From NCBI RefSeq assembly GCF_019443405.1, contig NZ_CP080376.1, positions 1,240,001-1,304,000 of the forward strand: a DNA stretch of 64,000 nucleotides. Direction: 5' to 3'. A model generated the notes under the pieces. It searched no databases and had not been told where the DNA came from. It saw nothing but the letters and a program-made list of their open reading frames with translations. The first letter of the stretch is position 1. Every line of letters begins with the position of its first letter. Below are positions 9,111 through 16,697 of the stretch, one piece after another. Source of the stretch: Brevundimonas sp. PAMC22021 (GTDB taxonomy: Bacteria; Pseudomonadota; Alphaproteobacteria; Caulobacterales; Caulobacteraceae). The translations under genes and the position numbers were made by a program.

Positions 9111-9812
9111 ATGATCCAGCCAGCCTCTCCGATCGGCGTCTTCATCACGCCGGTGACGCCGCTTCAGCAGAACTGCACCGTGGTCTGGTGCACGCGGACC
9201 AGCAAGGCGGCGGTGATCGATCCGGGAGGCTCGGTCGATGCGGTGCTGGCGGAGGTCGCGCGGCGCGGGCTGACGCTGGACCAGATCTGGATCACCCACG
9301 GTCATCTCGATCACGCCGGCGGGGCGGCCGAGATGAAGGAGAAGTCGGGCGCGCCGATCATCGGTCCTCATGCGGACGATCTGTTCTGGATCGAAGGCAT
9401 TCCGGCCCAGGGACAGATGTACGGCCTGCCGGAGGCGCGCACCTTCACGCCGGATCGCTGGTTACAAGACGGCGACCGCCTGACGTTGGGCGAAACGACG
9501 TGGGAGGTGCGACACTGCCCCGGCCACACGCCGGGCCACGTCATCCTGTTCAACCCAGAGGCCCGCTTCGCCCAGGTCGGCGACGTCTTGTTCAAGGGTT
9601 CGATCGGCCGCACCGACTTTCCTCGCAGCAATCACGAGGCGCTGCTTCGCTCGGTCGTGGAGCAGCTCTGGCCGCTGGGTGACGACGTGACCTTCGTGCC
9701 GGGCCACGGACCGCATTCCACCTTTGGCGAGGAGAGGCGCACCAACCCGTTCGTGTCGGATGCGGCGCTCGGCCGAGCGCCGGTCGCACGACCCGCGACC
9801 GGCCTCGCCTGA
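9111..9812 (+). CDS. MBL-fold metallo-hydrolase (glyoxalase II-like, YcbL type)
   Basis: A 233-residue metallo-beta-lactamase-fold hydrolase with the zinc motif THGHLDHAGG, a second-metal His in HCPGHTPGHV, the bridging Asp in VGDVLF and the distal His in VPGHGPHS. It resembles the short YcbL/type II glyoxalases, which hydrolyse S-lactoylglutathione or related thioesters and lack the C-terminal helical domain of GloB. The substrate cannot be deduced. It stands alone on the plus strand and converges with the following DUF883-like gene with a 10-base gap. Confidence 0.88.
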   Translation: MIQPASPIGVFITPVTPLQQNCTVVWCTRTSKAAVIDPGGSVDAVLAEVARRGLTLDQIWITHGHLDHAGGAAEMKEKSGAPIIGPHADDLFWIEGIPAQGQMYGLPEARTFTPDRWLQDGDRLTLGETTWEVRHCPGHTPGHVILFNPEARFAQVGDVLFKGSIGRTDFPRSNHEALLRSVVEQLWPLGDDVTFVPGHGPHSTFGEERRTNPFVSDAALGRAPVARPATGLA

Positions 9813-9822
9813 TCTTCGCTGT

Positions 9823-10122
9823 TTAGCGGCTGAGCAGCACGCCCAGCAGCACGCCCGCGATCAGGGCATAGAAGGTGGCCTTCAGCGGCTCTTCGACAAT
9901 GCGGTCACGGGTGTCGGCAGCTGTGGTCTGAGCCAACGCCTTTACCTTGCCTGCGTCTTCGCGCACGGCCTGGCGCAGGGAAGCAACGCCCTCGGACGTG
10001 GAGCCGGCGCCTCCGCCTTCGCCGGTGAGCAGGGCGTCTGCGTCACGCTCCAGTCGGCGCGACAGATCGTCGCCTTCGGTGACGATGTCGTCGGGCGAGG
10101 TCGAGGGATAGCTGTCGGTCAT
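9823..10122 (-). CDS. DUF883-like (ElaB/YqjD type) membrane-anchored protein
   Basis: A 99-residue protein with an acidic, helical N-terminal region (EGDDLSRRLERDAD...), a predicted amphipathic middle (SLRQAVREDAGKVKALAQTTAADTRDRIVEEP) and a single C-terminal hydrophobic helix (ATFYALIAGVLLGVLLSR). This layout fits the ElaB/YqjD/YgaM group, stationary-phase proteins that anchor ribosomes to the inner membrane in E. coli. The family call is from architecture, not a diagnostic motif. An EcfG-like promoter lies about 40-65 bases upstream, consistent with stress induction. Confidence 0.65.
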   Translation of the reverse strand: MTDSYPSTSPDDIVTEGDDLSRRLERDADALLTGEGGGAGSTSEGVASLRQAVREDAGKVKALAQTTAADTRDRIVEEPLKATFYALIAGVLLGVLLSR

Positions 10123-10162
10123 CGGTGTCTCCGTTGATGGCGGTGGGTTTTATCGGCCGAAG

Positions 10163-10187
10163 AACCCGCCAGCACAGCAGCGGTTCC
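10163..10187 (-). promoter_or_regulatory. EcfG/sigma-T-like promoter of the DUF883-like gene
   Basis: Reading on the minus strand, GGAAC (10187-10183) is followed 16 bases later by GGTT (10166-10163). The alphaproteobacterial general stress consensus is GGAAC-N16/17-CGTT, so only the first -10 base differs. It points at the gene starting at 10122. Confidence 0.6.
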
Positions 10188-10200
10188 TGGCGTCCGTGGG

Positions 10201-10225
10201 TGAACGGGCGCGTCGCGCGCGCGTT
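10201..10225 (+). promoter_or_regulatory. Weak EcfG-like promoter candidate for the proline-rich gene
   Basis: TGAAC (10201-10205), 16 bases, then CGTT (10222-10225) matches the general stress consensus except for the first base. It lies 21 bases before the ATG at 10247, so a transcript would have a very short leader containing the ribosome site. Tentative. Confidence 0.35.
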
Positions 10226-10246
10226 GTCCACCCACAGGAGACAACC

Positions 10247-10405
10247 ATGACATACATCGAACCGACACCCCCCGGCGTCCCAGGTCCGGAGATCGACCCC
10301 AGCCCCATGCCCGAGCCGGAACTGGACCCGTCCGACATCCCGGACGAGGCCCCGCCGCTCCAGCCCGGCGGCGGCGATCCAGGCGATTCCCGCCCTTACG
10401 GGTGA
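10247..10405 (+). CDS. Small proline-rich protein (52 aa)
   Basis: A 52-residue acidic, proline-rich peptide starting MTYIEPTPPGVPGPEIDP. An AGGAG ribosome site lies 6 bases before the ATG, which is strong support that the gene is real; the frame is open 17 codons earlier but without such a site. There is no signal peptide, membrane segment or recognisable fold, and it is probably disordered. It sits between two genes with EcfG-like promoters and may belong to the same stress response (inference). Confidence 0.65.
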   Translation: MTYIEPTPPGVPGPEIDPSPMPEPELDPSDIPDEAPPLQPGGGDPGDSRPYG

Positions 10406-10465
10406 ACCTCAGTCAAGCCGGGGATTCATCCAAGATCAGCGGGCCATGAAAACTGAAATCCGGCC

Positions 10466-10490
10466 GGAACCGCTCCGATTCAACCGGGTT
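10466..10490 (+). promoter_or_regulatory. EcfG/sigma-T-like promoter of the KGG-repeat gene
   Basis: GGAAC (10466-10470) and, after 16 bases, GGTT (10487-10490) match the general stress promoter GGAAC-N16/17-CGTT apart from one -10 base. It lies 40 bases before the KGG-repeat gene. The same GGAAC/GGTT pair with the same spacing occurs 280 bases away before the DUF883-like gene on the other strand. Confidence 0.65.
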
Positions 10491-10530
10491 CACTTTGGTA
10501 AGCGCCACAACAATCAGGAAAGGACCTCAG

Positions 10531-10755
10531 ATGGCGGAAGGACAGACCACACGCGGCTCTGGTGTTTCCAAACGAGGCTTTGCCTCGATGGACCCGGAGC
10601 GGCAGCGCGAAATCGCGCGCAAGGGCGGCGCCAGCGTGCCGAGCGAAAAGCGAAGCTTTTCCCAGGATCGGGGTCTCGCGGCCCAGGCCGGGCGAAAGGG
10701 CGGCGAGGCATCCCATGGATCCCGCAAGGACGACGCGCCCCCTCCGGCCGAGTGA
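10531..10755 (+). CDS. KGG-repeat stress-induced protein
   Basis: A 74-residue hydrophilic basic protein with two copies of the KGG motif (stress-induced bacterial acidophilic repeat): SMDPERQREIARKGGASV and FSQDRGLAAQAGRKGGEAS. Proteins of this type (YciG, GsiB-like) accumulate in general stress and stationary phase; they are small, soluble and probably disordered. The ATG at 10531 is preceded by AAGGA with a 6-base spacer, better than the in-frame start 36 bases earlier. An EcfG-like promoter is 40 bases upstream and a strong terminator follows. Confidence 0.88.
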   Translation: MAEGQTTRGSGVSKRGFASMDPERQREIARKGGASVPSEKRSFSQDRGLAAQAGRKGGEASHGSRKDDAPPPAE

Positions 10756-10775
10756 TTTCTCGCGCAGGCAAACAG

Positions 10776-10810
10776 AAAGAGGCGGCGCGCTCAGGTTCGC
10801 CGCCTCTTTT
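10776..10810. terminator. Bidirectional terminator between KGG gene and egtB-egtD
   Basis: A 12-bp perfect stem (10776-10787 with 10798-10809, AAAGAGGCGGCG/CGCCGCCTCTTT) with a 10-base loop. T or A runs on both sides serve the plus-strand KGG gene and the minus-strand ergothioneine gene. Confidence 0.8.
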
Positions 10811-10829
10811 GCATTTGAGATCGTTGGCC

Positions 10830-13007
10830 TTAGCGCGCGGTCAACGTCGCTAGCGCCACCGCGGGATCATCGGAGACGTCAAACCGCTGAAGGGTCCATC
10901 CGGCCGCCTCCCCCATCTCCTCGACCAGCTCACGCGTGAACTTGCGCGAGCTCTCGGTGTGCACCGTCTCGCCCGGCTGGAAGGCGAATCGCTGTCCCGC
11001 CACGTCCACAGGCGTCGCGGTCCTGGCGCGCAGGTGCATCTCGACGCGCGATCGATCCGCCCGCCACAGCGCGAGGTGTTCAAAGGCGTCCAGGTCGAAG
11101 TCGGCCCCGAGTTCGCGATTGGCCCGGACCAGAAGGTTGCGGTTGAAGGCCGCCGTCACCCCTTGGCTGTCGTCATAAGCGGCGGTCAGCACGGCGGGAT
11201 CCTTGACCAGATCGACGCCCAGGATGAACAGCGCCTCCTCGCCGAGCATGCGGCGCGCCTCGCGCAGGAATCGGATCGCCTGGTCCGGCTCCAGATTGCC
11301 GATCGTCGATCCGGGGAAGAAGCCAACCCTGCGCCCGGTCCCCAGGCTGTCCGGCAAGGTCGCCAGGGTCTCGAAGTCACCCAACACCGGCGCCACGTTC
11401 AGGGTCGGATAGTCCTGCTTCAGCGCCGCCGCCGCTTCGTTGAGCGCCGTTTCGCTGATATCGAGCGGCACATAGGCCGAAAGGTTCGTGGCGGCATTCA
11501 GCAGAATGCGGGTTTTCTCGCTGGCGCCCGAGCCGAACTCCACCAGCACCGCGCCCGGTCCGATCATGCCCGCGAGATCGCTCGCCGTGCGCCGCAGCAG
11601 CGCCGTCTCCTGACGCGTGGGGTAGTATTCGGGAAGGCGCGTGATCTCCTCGAACAGGCGAGAGCCTTCCGCATCGTAGAACCATTTGGGCGGCGTCGAT
11701 TTCTGAGTGCGGGACAGCCCGTCGATCAGGTCGCTCCGAAAGGCGTCGAGCGCATCCCCTTCCGCTCTGTTCTCTGTCTCGGACGCGTCGGCGGCCAGTC
11801 GCAGTCCCATGAAGGCCCACCTTTGCTGGGGATAGAAGAAGTTGCGGTAGGTAATCCGGGCATGTCCCGGAGGCGTCGCGAACGATCCGCCGCGCAGCAC
11901 CATCTGGTTGGCCATGAACTTGCCGTTGTACTCGGCGGCCGTGCCCTCGGTGGGCTTGAAGCCCGGATAGGGCTGATAGGCGCTGGCGGTCCATTGCCAG
12001 ACCTCACCTGCCAGGTTGGTGAAGGCGTCAGGGCGCATCGTGGCCGCGTGCTCCCATTCCGCCTCGGTCGGGAGGCGCTTGCCCGCGAACCGCGCATAGG
12101 CGTCGGCCTCATAAAAGCTGATGTGACGCACCGCCGATGCGGGATCGACGTGCCTGCGCCCGGCGAGCGTCATGACCGTCCAGCCGTGGTCGGCCTCTTG
12201 GCGCCAGTACAAGGGGGCAGTCCAGCCTTCAGCCTTGACCGTCGCCCAGCCGTCCGAAAGCCACAGGTCCGCCCGCGCATAGCCGCCTGCGGCGATGAAC
12301 TCGAGCCAATCCCCGTTGGTCACCAGATCGTGGTCCAGCGCGAAGGGCGCCAGGAACACCTTGTGCCTCGGTCCTTCGTTGTCGAAGGCGAAGCCCGCTT
12401 TGTCGGCGCCGATTTTCACCACGCCGCCATCGAAGCGGGTGGAGCCGCCATTTGGGCTCTCCGGCTTTGCCTCACGAGGCTCCTCGACATAGGCCGCCGG
12501 ATCGAGCGGCGAGCGCGACATCAGGTTCAGCAGGTCCATCAGGAACAACTCCTGATGCTGCTGATCGTGGTGCAGGCCGAGTTCCAGCAGATAGCGCGTC
12601 AGCCCGTCGGTTGGCGCGTCCCCGAGAAAAACCGTCATCCGTCGGTCGATCTCGCGGCGATAGGCCATGACCTCGTCCAGCGAGGGCCGGGTCATCAGCC
12701 CTCGTTCCGGACGCGCCACCCGTTCGCCCAGCGCCTCATAGTAGGAGTTGAACAGCGCCTGATAGCGCTCGTCCACCGGTCGATAGCCTGGTTCGCTCGC
12801 CAGCAACATCGCCTCGAAGAACCAGCTGGTATGCGCCAGATGCCACTTGCCGGGACTGCAGTCCGGCATGGATTGCGCGGCAAGGTCCTCGGCCGACAAG
12901 CCCTGCGCCAGCTCGGCCATGCGCGCGCGGACCTGGCGAAAGCGATCGATCTCGACGGCGGAGCGGGCGTCAGGCTCTGTGCGTGCATTCATTGCGCTGA
13001 CTCTCAC
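10830..13007 (-). CDS. Fused ergothioneine synthesis enzyme EgtB-EgtD
   Basis: One uninterrupted 725-residue ORF joins two enzymes. Residues 20-165 are a DinB-like domain with the iron ligands His56 or His59 and the HX3HXE motif (His147, His151, Glu153); about 195-400 are the formylglycine-generating-enzyme-like domain. Together these form EgtB, the non-heme iron sulfoxide synthase that couples hercynine to a cysteinyl thiol. Residues about 420-725 are EgtD, the SAM-dependent histidine N-alpha-trimethylase (PPKWFYDAEGSRLFEEITRL, VEFGSGASEKT). No egtA or egtC is nearby, so the sulfur donor is unknown. The first start is GTG (13007); an ATG at 12992 is an alternative. The gene follows the acyl-CoA dehydrogenase gene by 33 bases. 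Confidence 0.9.
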   Translation of the reverse strand: MRVSAMNARTEPDARSAVEIDRFRQVRARMAELAQGLSAEDLAAQSMPDCSPGKWHLAHTSWFFEAMLLASEPGYRPVDERYQALFNSYYEALGERVARPERGLMTRPSLDEVMAYRREIDRRMTVFLGDAPTDGLTRYLLELGLHHDQQHQELFLMDLLNLMSRSPLDPAAYVEEPREAKPESPNGGSTRFDGGVVKIGADKAGFAFDNEGPRHKVFLAPFALDHDLVTNGDWLEFIAAGGYARADLWLSDGWATVKAEGWTAPLYWRQEADHGWTVMTLAGRRHVDPASAVRHISFYEADAYARFAGKRLPTEAEWEHAATMRPDAFTNLAGEVWQWTASAYQPYPGFKPTEGTAAEYNGKFMANQMVLRGGSFATPPGHARITYRNFFYPQQRWAFMGLRLAADASETENRAEGDALDAFRSDLIDGLSRTQKSTPPKWFYDAEGSRLFEEITRLPEYYPTRQETALLRRTASDLAGMIGPGAVLVEFGSGASEKTRILLNAATNLSAYVPLDISETALNEAAAALKQDYPTLNVAPVLGDFETLATLPDSLGTGRRVGFFPGSTIGNLEPDQAIRFLREARRMLGEEALFILGVDLVKDPAVLTAAYDDSQGVTAAFNRNLLVRANRELGADFDLDAFEHLALWRADRSRVEMHLRARTATPVDVAGQRFAFQPGETVHTESSRKFTRELVEEMGEAAGWTLQRFDVSDDPAVALATLTAR

Positions 13008-13040
13008 TGGCTCGCCCTTCTTCAGAACGGGCGCTTACGG

Positions 13041-14264
13041 TCAAGGTTCCGTCCGTCCTCGGCTGTTGTCGGCGATACGTCCGTACTCCAGCCGAGCGAT
13101 GGTGCGGTTGTGCACCTCGTCCGGACCATCCGCTATGCGCAACGTCCGAACCGAGGCGTAGAGTTCCGCGAGCGGCGTGTCGGCCGAGACACCCGCGCCG
13201 CCGAACGCCTGGATGGCGTCATCGATGACCTGAAGCGCCATGCGAGGCGCGGCGACCTTGATCTGCGCGATCTCCGAGCGCGCGCCCTTTGCGCCCACCT
13301 CATCCATCATCCAGGCGGCCTTCAGCACCAGCAGACGGCACATCTCGATGTTGGTGCGCGCTTCGCCGACGCGCTGCTCCCAAACCGAGTGTTCGGACAG
13401 GCGCTTCCTGAACGCTGTGCGGGACAGCAGCCGTTCGCACATCAGGTCCAGCGCCCTCTCGGCCGCCCCGATCACCCGCATGCAGTGGTGAATTCGGCCG
13501 GGCCCCAGCCTACCTTGGGCGATTTCGAACCCTCTGCCCTCGCCCGCGATCAGGTTGCCGGCCGGCACGCGCACGTTCTCCAGCACCACCTCGGCGTGAC
13601 CGATGGGGCGTTCGTCATAGCCGAACACCGACAGCATCCGCTCAACGCGAAAGCCGGGCGTGTCCACGGGCACGATGATCTGCGACTGCTGGACGTGGGT
13701 CGCTGCGTCCGGGTCGGTCTTGCCCATGACGATGGCCATCTGAACGTTGGGATGCGCCATGTTGGTGGACCACCATTTGCGGCCGTTAACGACATAATGG
13801 TCGCCATCCCGTTCGATCCGGGTCTGGATGTTGGTCGCGTCGGACGAGGCCACCTCCGGCTCGGTCATCAGAAAGGCCGAACGGATGGCGCCATCCAGCA
13901 GCGGACGCAGCCAGCGCGTCTTCTGCGCCTCGTCGCCATAGAGGTGGAGCACCTCCATGTTGCCGGTGTCCGGCGCGTTGCAGTTGAACACTTCGGCCGA
14001 CCACAGATGATGGCCCATCATCTCGGCCAGGGGCGCGTATTCCAGATTGCTGAGGCCCGCTCCATCCTCGCCAGGCAGGAACAGGTTCCACAAGCCTTCC
14101 GACCGAGCCGACGCCTTCATCGCCTCCATGACAGGCGGCTGGCGCAAGGGATCGGCCGCGACCTGAGCCCGGTATTCTCCCTCACGCGGGATGACCTGCT
14201 CGTCGAGAAAGCGGCGCAGGCGCGCCTGCCACTCCAAACCGCGATCGCTGTGCCGGAAATCCAT
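13041..14264 (-). CDS. Acyl-CoA dehydrogenase family protein (ACAD10/11-like)
   Basis: A 407-residue flavoprotein dehydrogenase that would introduce an alpha,beta double bond into an acyl-CoA. Visible are the FAD-binding segment [20 protein letters not shown], the beta domain with [13 protein letters not shown], and the C-terminal helical domain ending [35 protein letters not shown]. The sequence resembles ACAD10/11-type enzymes; the chain-length preference is not evident. The ATG at 14264 has GGGGA 5 bases upstream and is chosen over a TTG 12 bases earlier. A hairpin terminator of the upstream SCP2 gene lies only about 20 bases before the start, so the gene probably relies on readthrough or an overlapping promoter. 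Confidence 0.92.
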   Translation of the reverse strand: MDFRHSDRGLEWQARLRRFLDEQVIPREGEYRAQVAADPLRQPPVMEAMKASARSEGLWNLFLPGEDGAGLSNLEYAPLAEMMGHHLWSAEVFNCNAPDTGNMEVLHLYGDEAQKTRWLRPLLDGAIRSAFLMTEPEVASSDATNIQTRIERDGDHYVVNGRKWWSTNMAHPNVQMAIVMGKTDPDAATHVQQSQIIVPVDTPGFRVERMLSVFGYDERPIGHAEVVLENVRVPAGNLIAGEGRGFEIAQGRLGPGRIHHCMRVIGAAERALDLMCERLLSRTAFRKRLSEHSVWEQRVGEARTNIEMCRLLVLKAAWMMDEVGAKGARSEIAQIKVAAPRMALQVIDDAIQAFGGAGVSADTPLAELYASVRTLRIADGPDEVHNRTIARLEYGRIADNSRGRTEP

Positions 14265-14283
14265 GGTCGTCCCCAATGCGAAA

Positions 14284-14312
14284 ACGGCGCGGTCTCCGTG
14301 GAGCCGCGCCGT
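14284..14312 (-). terminator. Terminator after the SCP2 gene
   Basis: A stem of 9 plus 4 base pairs with one mismatch (14284-14297 with 14300-14312, ACGGCGCGG/CCGCGCCGT) is followed on the minus strand by TTTCGC. It lies 27 bases after the SCP2 stop and directly before the acyl-CoA dehydrogenase start. Confidence 0.6.
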
Positions 14313-14338
14313 CGATCCGGTTCGTCAATCGCCGCGCA

Positions 14339-14644
14339 TCAGCGCTTCAGCAGCGGCGCCAGCTTCTGAGCGATCATCATGTCACCGGCGATCTTCAGCT
14401 TGCCCTGCATGAAGGCCATCATCGGATCGAGGCGGCCTTCGGACAGCGCCGTGAAGTCGTCCCACTTCATCGAGACGGTGGCGTCGGCCGGCTTGTCCTC
14501 GTTGGTGACGGTGTTCGGGACCGATGCGCCGTCGATGAAGATCTTGTCCTGACCGTCCAGATCCAGCTTCACGGTCTTGCCGAGGCCGGAGTTGTCGCCA
14601 ACGGCGGCGCGGATTTTTTCGGTCACTTGAGCCAGATCGGCCAT
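14339..14644 (-). CDS. SCP2 sterol-binding domain protein
   Basis: A 101-residue single-domain protein of the SCP2 sterol/lipid carrier family, with the family pattern KLDLDGQDKIFIDG...DATVSMKWDDFTALSEGRLDPMMAFMQGKLKIAGDMMIAQKLAPLLK. Such proteins carry acyl-CoAs or other lipids in the cytoplasm. An AAGGAG ribosome site lies 9 bases before the ATG. It precedes an acyl-CoA dehydrogenase gene on the same strand, which suggests delivery of a lipid substrate (inference). Confidence 0.92.
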   Translation of the reverse strand: MADLAQVTEKIRAAVGDNSGLGKTVKLDLDGQDKIFIDGASVPNTVTNEDKPADATVSMKWDDFTALSEGRLDPMMAFMQGKLKIAGDMMIAQKLAPLLKR

Positions 14645-14724
14645 GTTGAACGTCTCCTTGGGACGGTTGATGGATAAGGCCTAGCGCGCTCCGCAGAGGG
14701 CGCCAAGATCACGTTGGGTAAGGG

Positions 14725-15021
14725 TCAGGCGGCGGCTTCCTTAGGATCGCCGTCGCGAAAGCGCCACTTCATCACCAACACCATGGTCGACATGCCCAAG
14801 GCGCAGACGTTCGACACCGTCACCGGCCAGGCCTCGGTCATCACGCCATAGATCACCCAAAGGATGAAGCAGCTGACCGTCAGCGAATAGGTGCGCAGGC
14901 TGATCGACGAAGCGTCGCGCGTCTTCCAGATTTTCAGGGCCTGCGGTGCGAAGCTGGTGACCGAGCAGACAGCCGCGGCCGAGCCGATCACGTTGGCGAT
15001 CAGTTGATGATCCACGTTCAT
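14725..15021 (-). CDS. SemiSWEET-type PQ-loop transporter
   Basis: A 98-residue membrane protein with three predicted transmembrane helices and the PQ-loop signature SFAPQALKIWKTRDASSISL. Bacterial SemiSWEETs dimerise to form a sugar uniporter; the substrate here is unknown. It begins 6 bases after the stop of a 49-residue membrane peptide gene and has no Shine-Dalgarno of its own, suggesting translational coupling. Confidence 0.9.
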   Translation of the reverse strand: MNVDHQLIANVIGSAAAVCSVTSFAPQALKIWKTRDASSISLRTYSLTVSCFILWVIYGVMTEAWPVTVSNVCALGMSTMVLVMKWRFRDGDPKEAAA

Positions 15022-15027
15022 GTCGCG

Positions 15028-15177
15028 CTACAGGCCTGTCGCCGGACCGCCGGGCTCGTCCGGTTCCCCGTCCGCGTCCTTGTCCACGAAATGGGCCGGC
15101 CTGTTGCGCATCGACGAGACCGCGAACAGCGCCCCGGCCAGCACAACGGCGCCGATGAGCAGAAGAATCATTTCCAT
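15028..15177 (-). CDS. Small single-TM membrane protein (49 aa)
   Basis: A 49-residue ORF starting MEMILLLIGAVVLAGALFAV: one N-terminal hydrophobic helix, then a short charged tail (HFVDKDADGEPDEPGG). The tail has a calcium-loop-like run of acids (DKDADGEPDE), which may be chance. It ends 6 bases before the SemiSWEET start, so the two genes look like an operon. No recognised family. The ribosome site is weak (GAGCGG), and an in-frame ATG two codons later is possible. Confidence 0.6.
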   Translation of the reverse strand: MEMILLLIGAVVLAGALFAVSSMRNRPAHFVDKDADGEPDEPGGPATGL

Positions 15178-15224
15178 GGCCGCTCAACGCGCCAGCCGAC
15201 GGGGCGTTCGCGGTTGGACACGCT

Positions 15225-16697
15225 TTAGGGGCGCGCGGGCTGAAATGCGCGAACCCGTTCGTAGGCATAGCCCAGGGACAGGATGCGGGCGTCGTCCCAC
15301 TTGCCGCCGATGAAGCTGAGGCCCACGGGCATGCCGCGGTCCAGACCCATGGGAACGGTCAGGTGCGGATAGCCGGCCACGGCCGCCAGGCGACTAGCCG
15401 AACCCTGCATCTCGTCCTCGTCCTTGGGATCGTTGGTCCAGGCCCGCGAGGTGGTTGGGGCGATCAGCGCGACCAGCCGATGATCGCGCATCATCCGGTC
15501 GATGCCGTCCTCGCCCGCCGCTTTCAGCGAACGCGTGCGCGCCTCGACATAGGCGGGATCGTCGAGGCCGCCGGTCTTCTCGGCGCGCTCGAACAGATCC
15601 TGCCCGAACAGCACCGTCTCGCGCGGCTCGGCGGCATTGAACGCGATCACCTCGGCCAGGGTGCGGGTCCGAACCTGCGCGGGGTTCGTGGACGCCAGAT
15701 AGGCGTTGAGGTCATGCTTCAGTTCGGTCAGCAGGACCGTCAGTTCCCAGCCCCCGATCCGCTGGTAGTCGGCCGGCGCCTCGGTCACTTCGATCACCTC
15801 CGCGCCCGCAGCGCGCAGTGCCGCCAGCGACTGCTCAAACGCGGCCTGGGTTTCGGCGGAGTAGCCGTCCAACAGAAACCGCATCACGCCGATGCGCGCG
15901 CCGCGTAGCGATCCGGCGTCCAGCGTCGCCCGATAATCGACCTTGCGGGCGTCGGCTTCGACCGTGGCCGCGTCGGCCGGGTCGCTGCCGGCAAGGGCGC
16001 TTAGAACCAGTGCCGCATCCTCTACCGTTCGCGTGATCGGCCCAGCGGTGTCCTGGGAGTGGCTGATCGGAACCACATGGGTGCGCGAGACCAGGCCCAC
16101 CGTCGGCTTGAAGCCAACCACGCCGTTAACGGAGGCTGGGCAGGTGATCGAGCCGTCCGTCTCCGTCCCGATGGCGGCGGGAGCCAGGCCGATGGCGACC
16201 GCCACCGCGCTGCCGGACGAGGAGCCACAGGGCGTGCGCTCAAGGTCGTAGGGGTTGCGGGTCTGGTCCCCGACGGCGCTCCAGCCGCTGATCGACTCCG
16301 ACGAACGGATATTGGCCCACTCCGACAGATTGGTCTTGCCCAGGATCACCGCGCCCGCGTCACGCAGCCGCGTCACCAGGGGCGCATCCCGCCCCGGCGC
16401 GTTGTCGGTCAGAGCCAGCGAGCCGGCCGTGGTCGGCATGTCGCGCGTCTCGATGTTGTCCTTCAGCAGCACCGGCATGCCGGACAGCGGTCCACGGCCG
16501 CTCGCGACCGGCGCCTCGGCGAACCGGATCACGCTGGCGTAGGCCGCGTCACGCTGTTGCAGCGAAGCGGTGTCGATGGCGGGCGCCGAGGCGCAGGCGG
16601 CGAGCGACAAGGCCGCCAGCGCCCCGCCGATCAGTCCTCCGCCTCGTGCGAGCGCGTCCCGATAGTGCGATCGAGGAAGTCCAGATAGGTGCGCCAT
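15225..16697 (-). CDS. Amidase signature family lipoprotein
   Basis: A 490-residue amidase-signature hydrolase. It has the Lys of the Ser-Ser-Lys triad in PVLLKDNIE, the cis-Ser segment GSSSGSAVAVA and the nucleophile Ser in GTETDGSITCPAS. The N-terminus carries a lipoprotein signal (SLAACAS, Cys35), so it should be anchored to a membrane in the periplasm. It resembles peptide amidases and GatA-like enzymes, but the GatCAB partners are absent. The start lies 67 bases inside the S9 peptidase gene, suggesting coupled expression; a later non-ATG start cannot be excluded. Confidence 0.9.
   Translation of the reverse strand: MAHLSGLPRSHYRDALARGGGLIGGALAALSLAACASAPAIDTASLQQRDAAYASVIRFAEAPVASGRGPLSGMPVLLKDNIETRDMPTTAGSLALTDNAPGRDAPLVTRLRDAGAVILGKTNLSEWANIRSSESISGWSAVGDQTRNPYDLERTPCGSSSGSAVAVAIGLAPAAIGTETDGSITCPASVNGVVGFKPTVGLVSRTHVVPISHSQDTAGPITRTVEDAALVLSALAGSDPADAATVEADARKVDYRATLDAGSLRGARIGVMRFLLDGYSAETQAAFEQSLAALRAAGAEVIEVTEAPADYQRIGGWELTVLLTELKHDLNAYLASTNPAQVRTRTLAEVIAFNAAEPRETVLFGQDLFERAEKTGGLDDPAYVEARTRSLKAAGEDGIDRMMRDHRLVALIAPTTSRAWTNDPKDEDEMQGSASRLAAVAGYPHLTVPMGLDRGMPVGLSFIGGKWDDARILSLGYAYERVRAFQPARP

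Noticed and set aside
10959..14369. 1136-codon plus-strand open frame opposite egtB-egtD and the acyl-CoA dehydrogenase
   Set aside because: It crosses two well-supported minus-strand genes and the gap between them, with Arg/His/Gly-rich composition and no recognisable domain. It is a codon-bias shadow.
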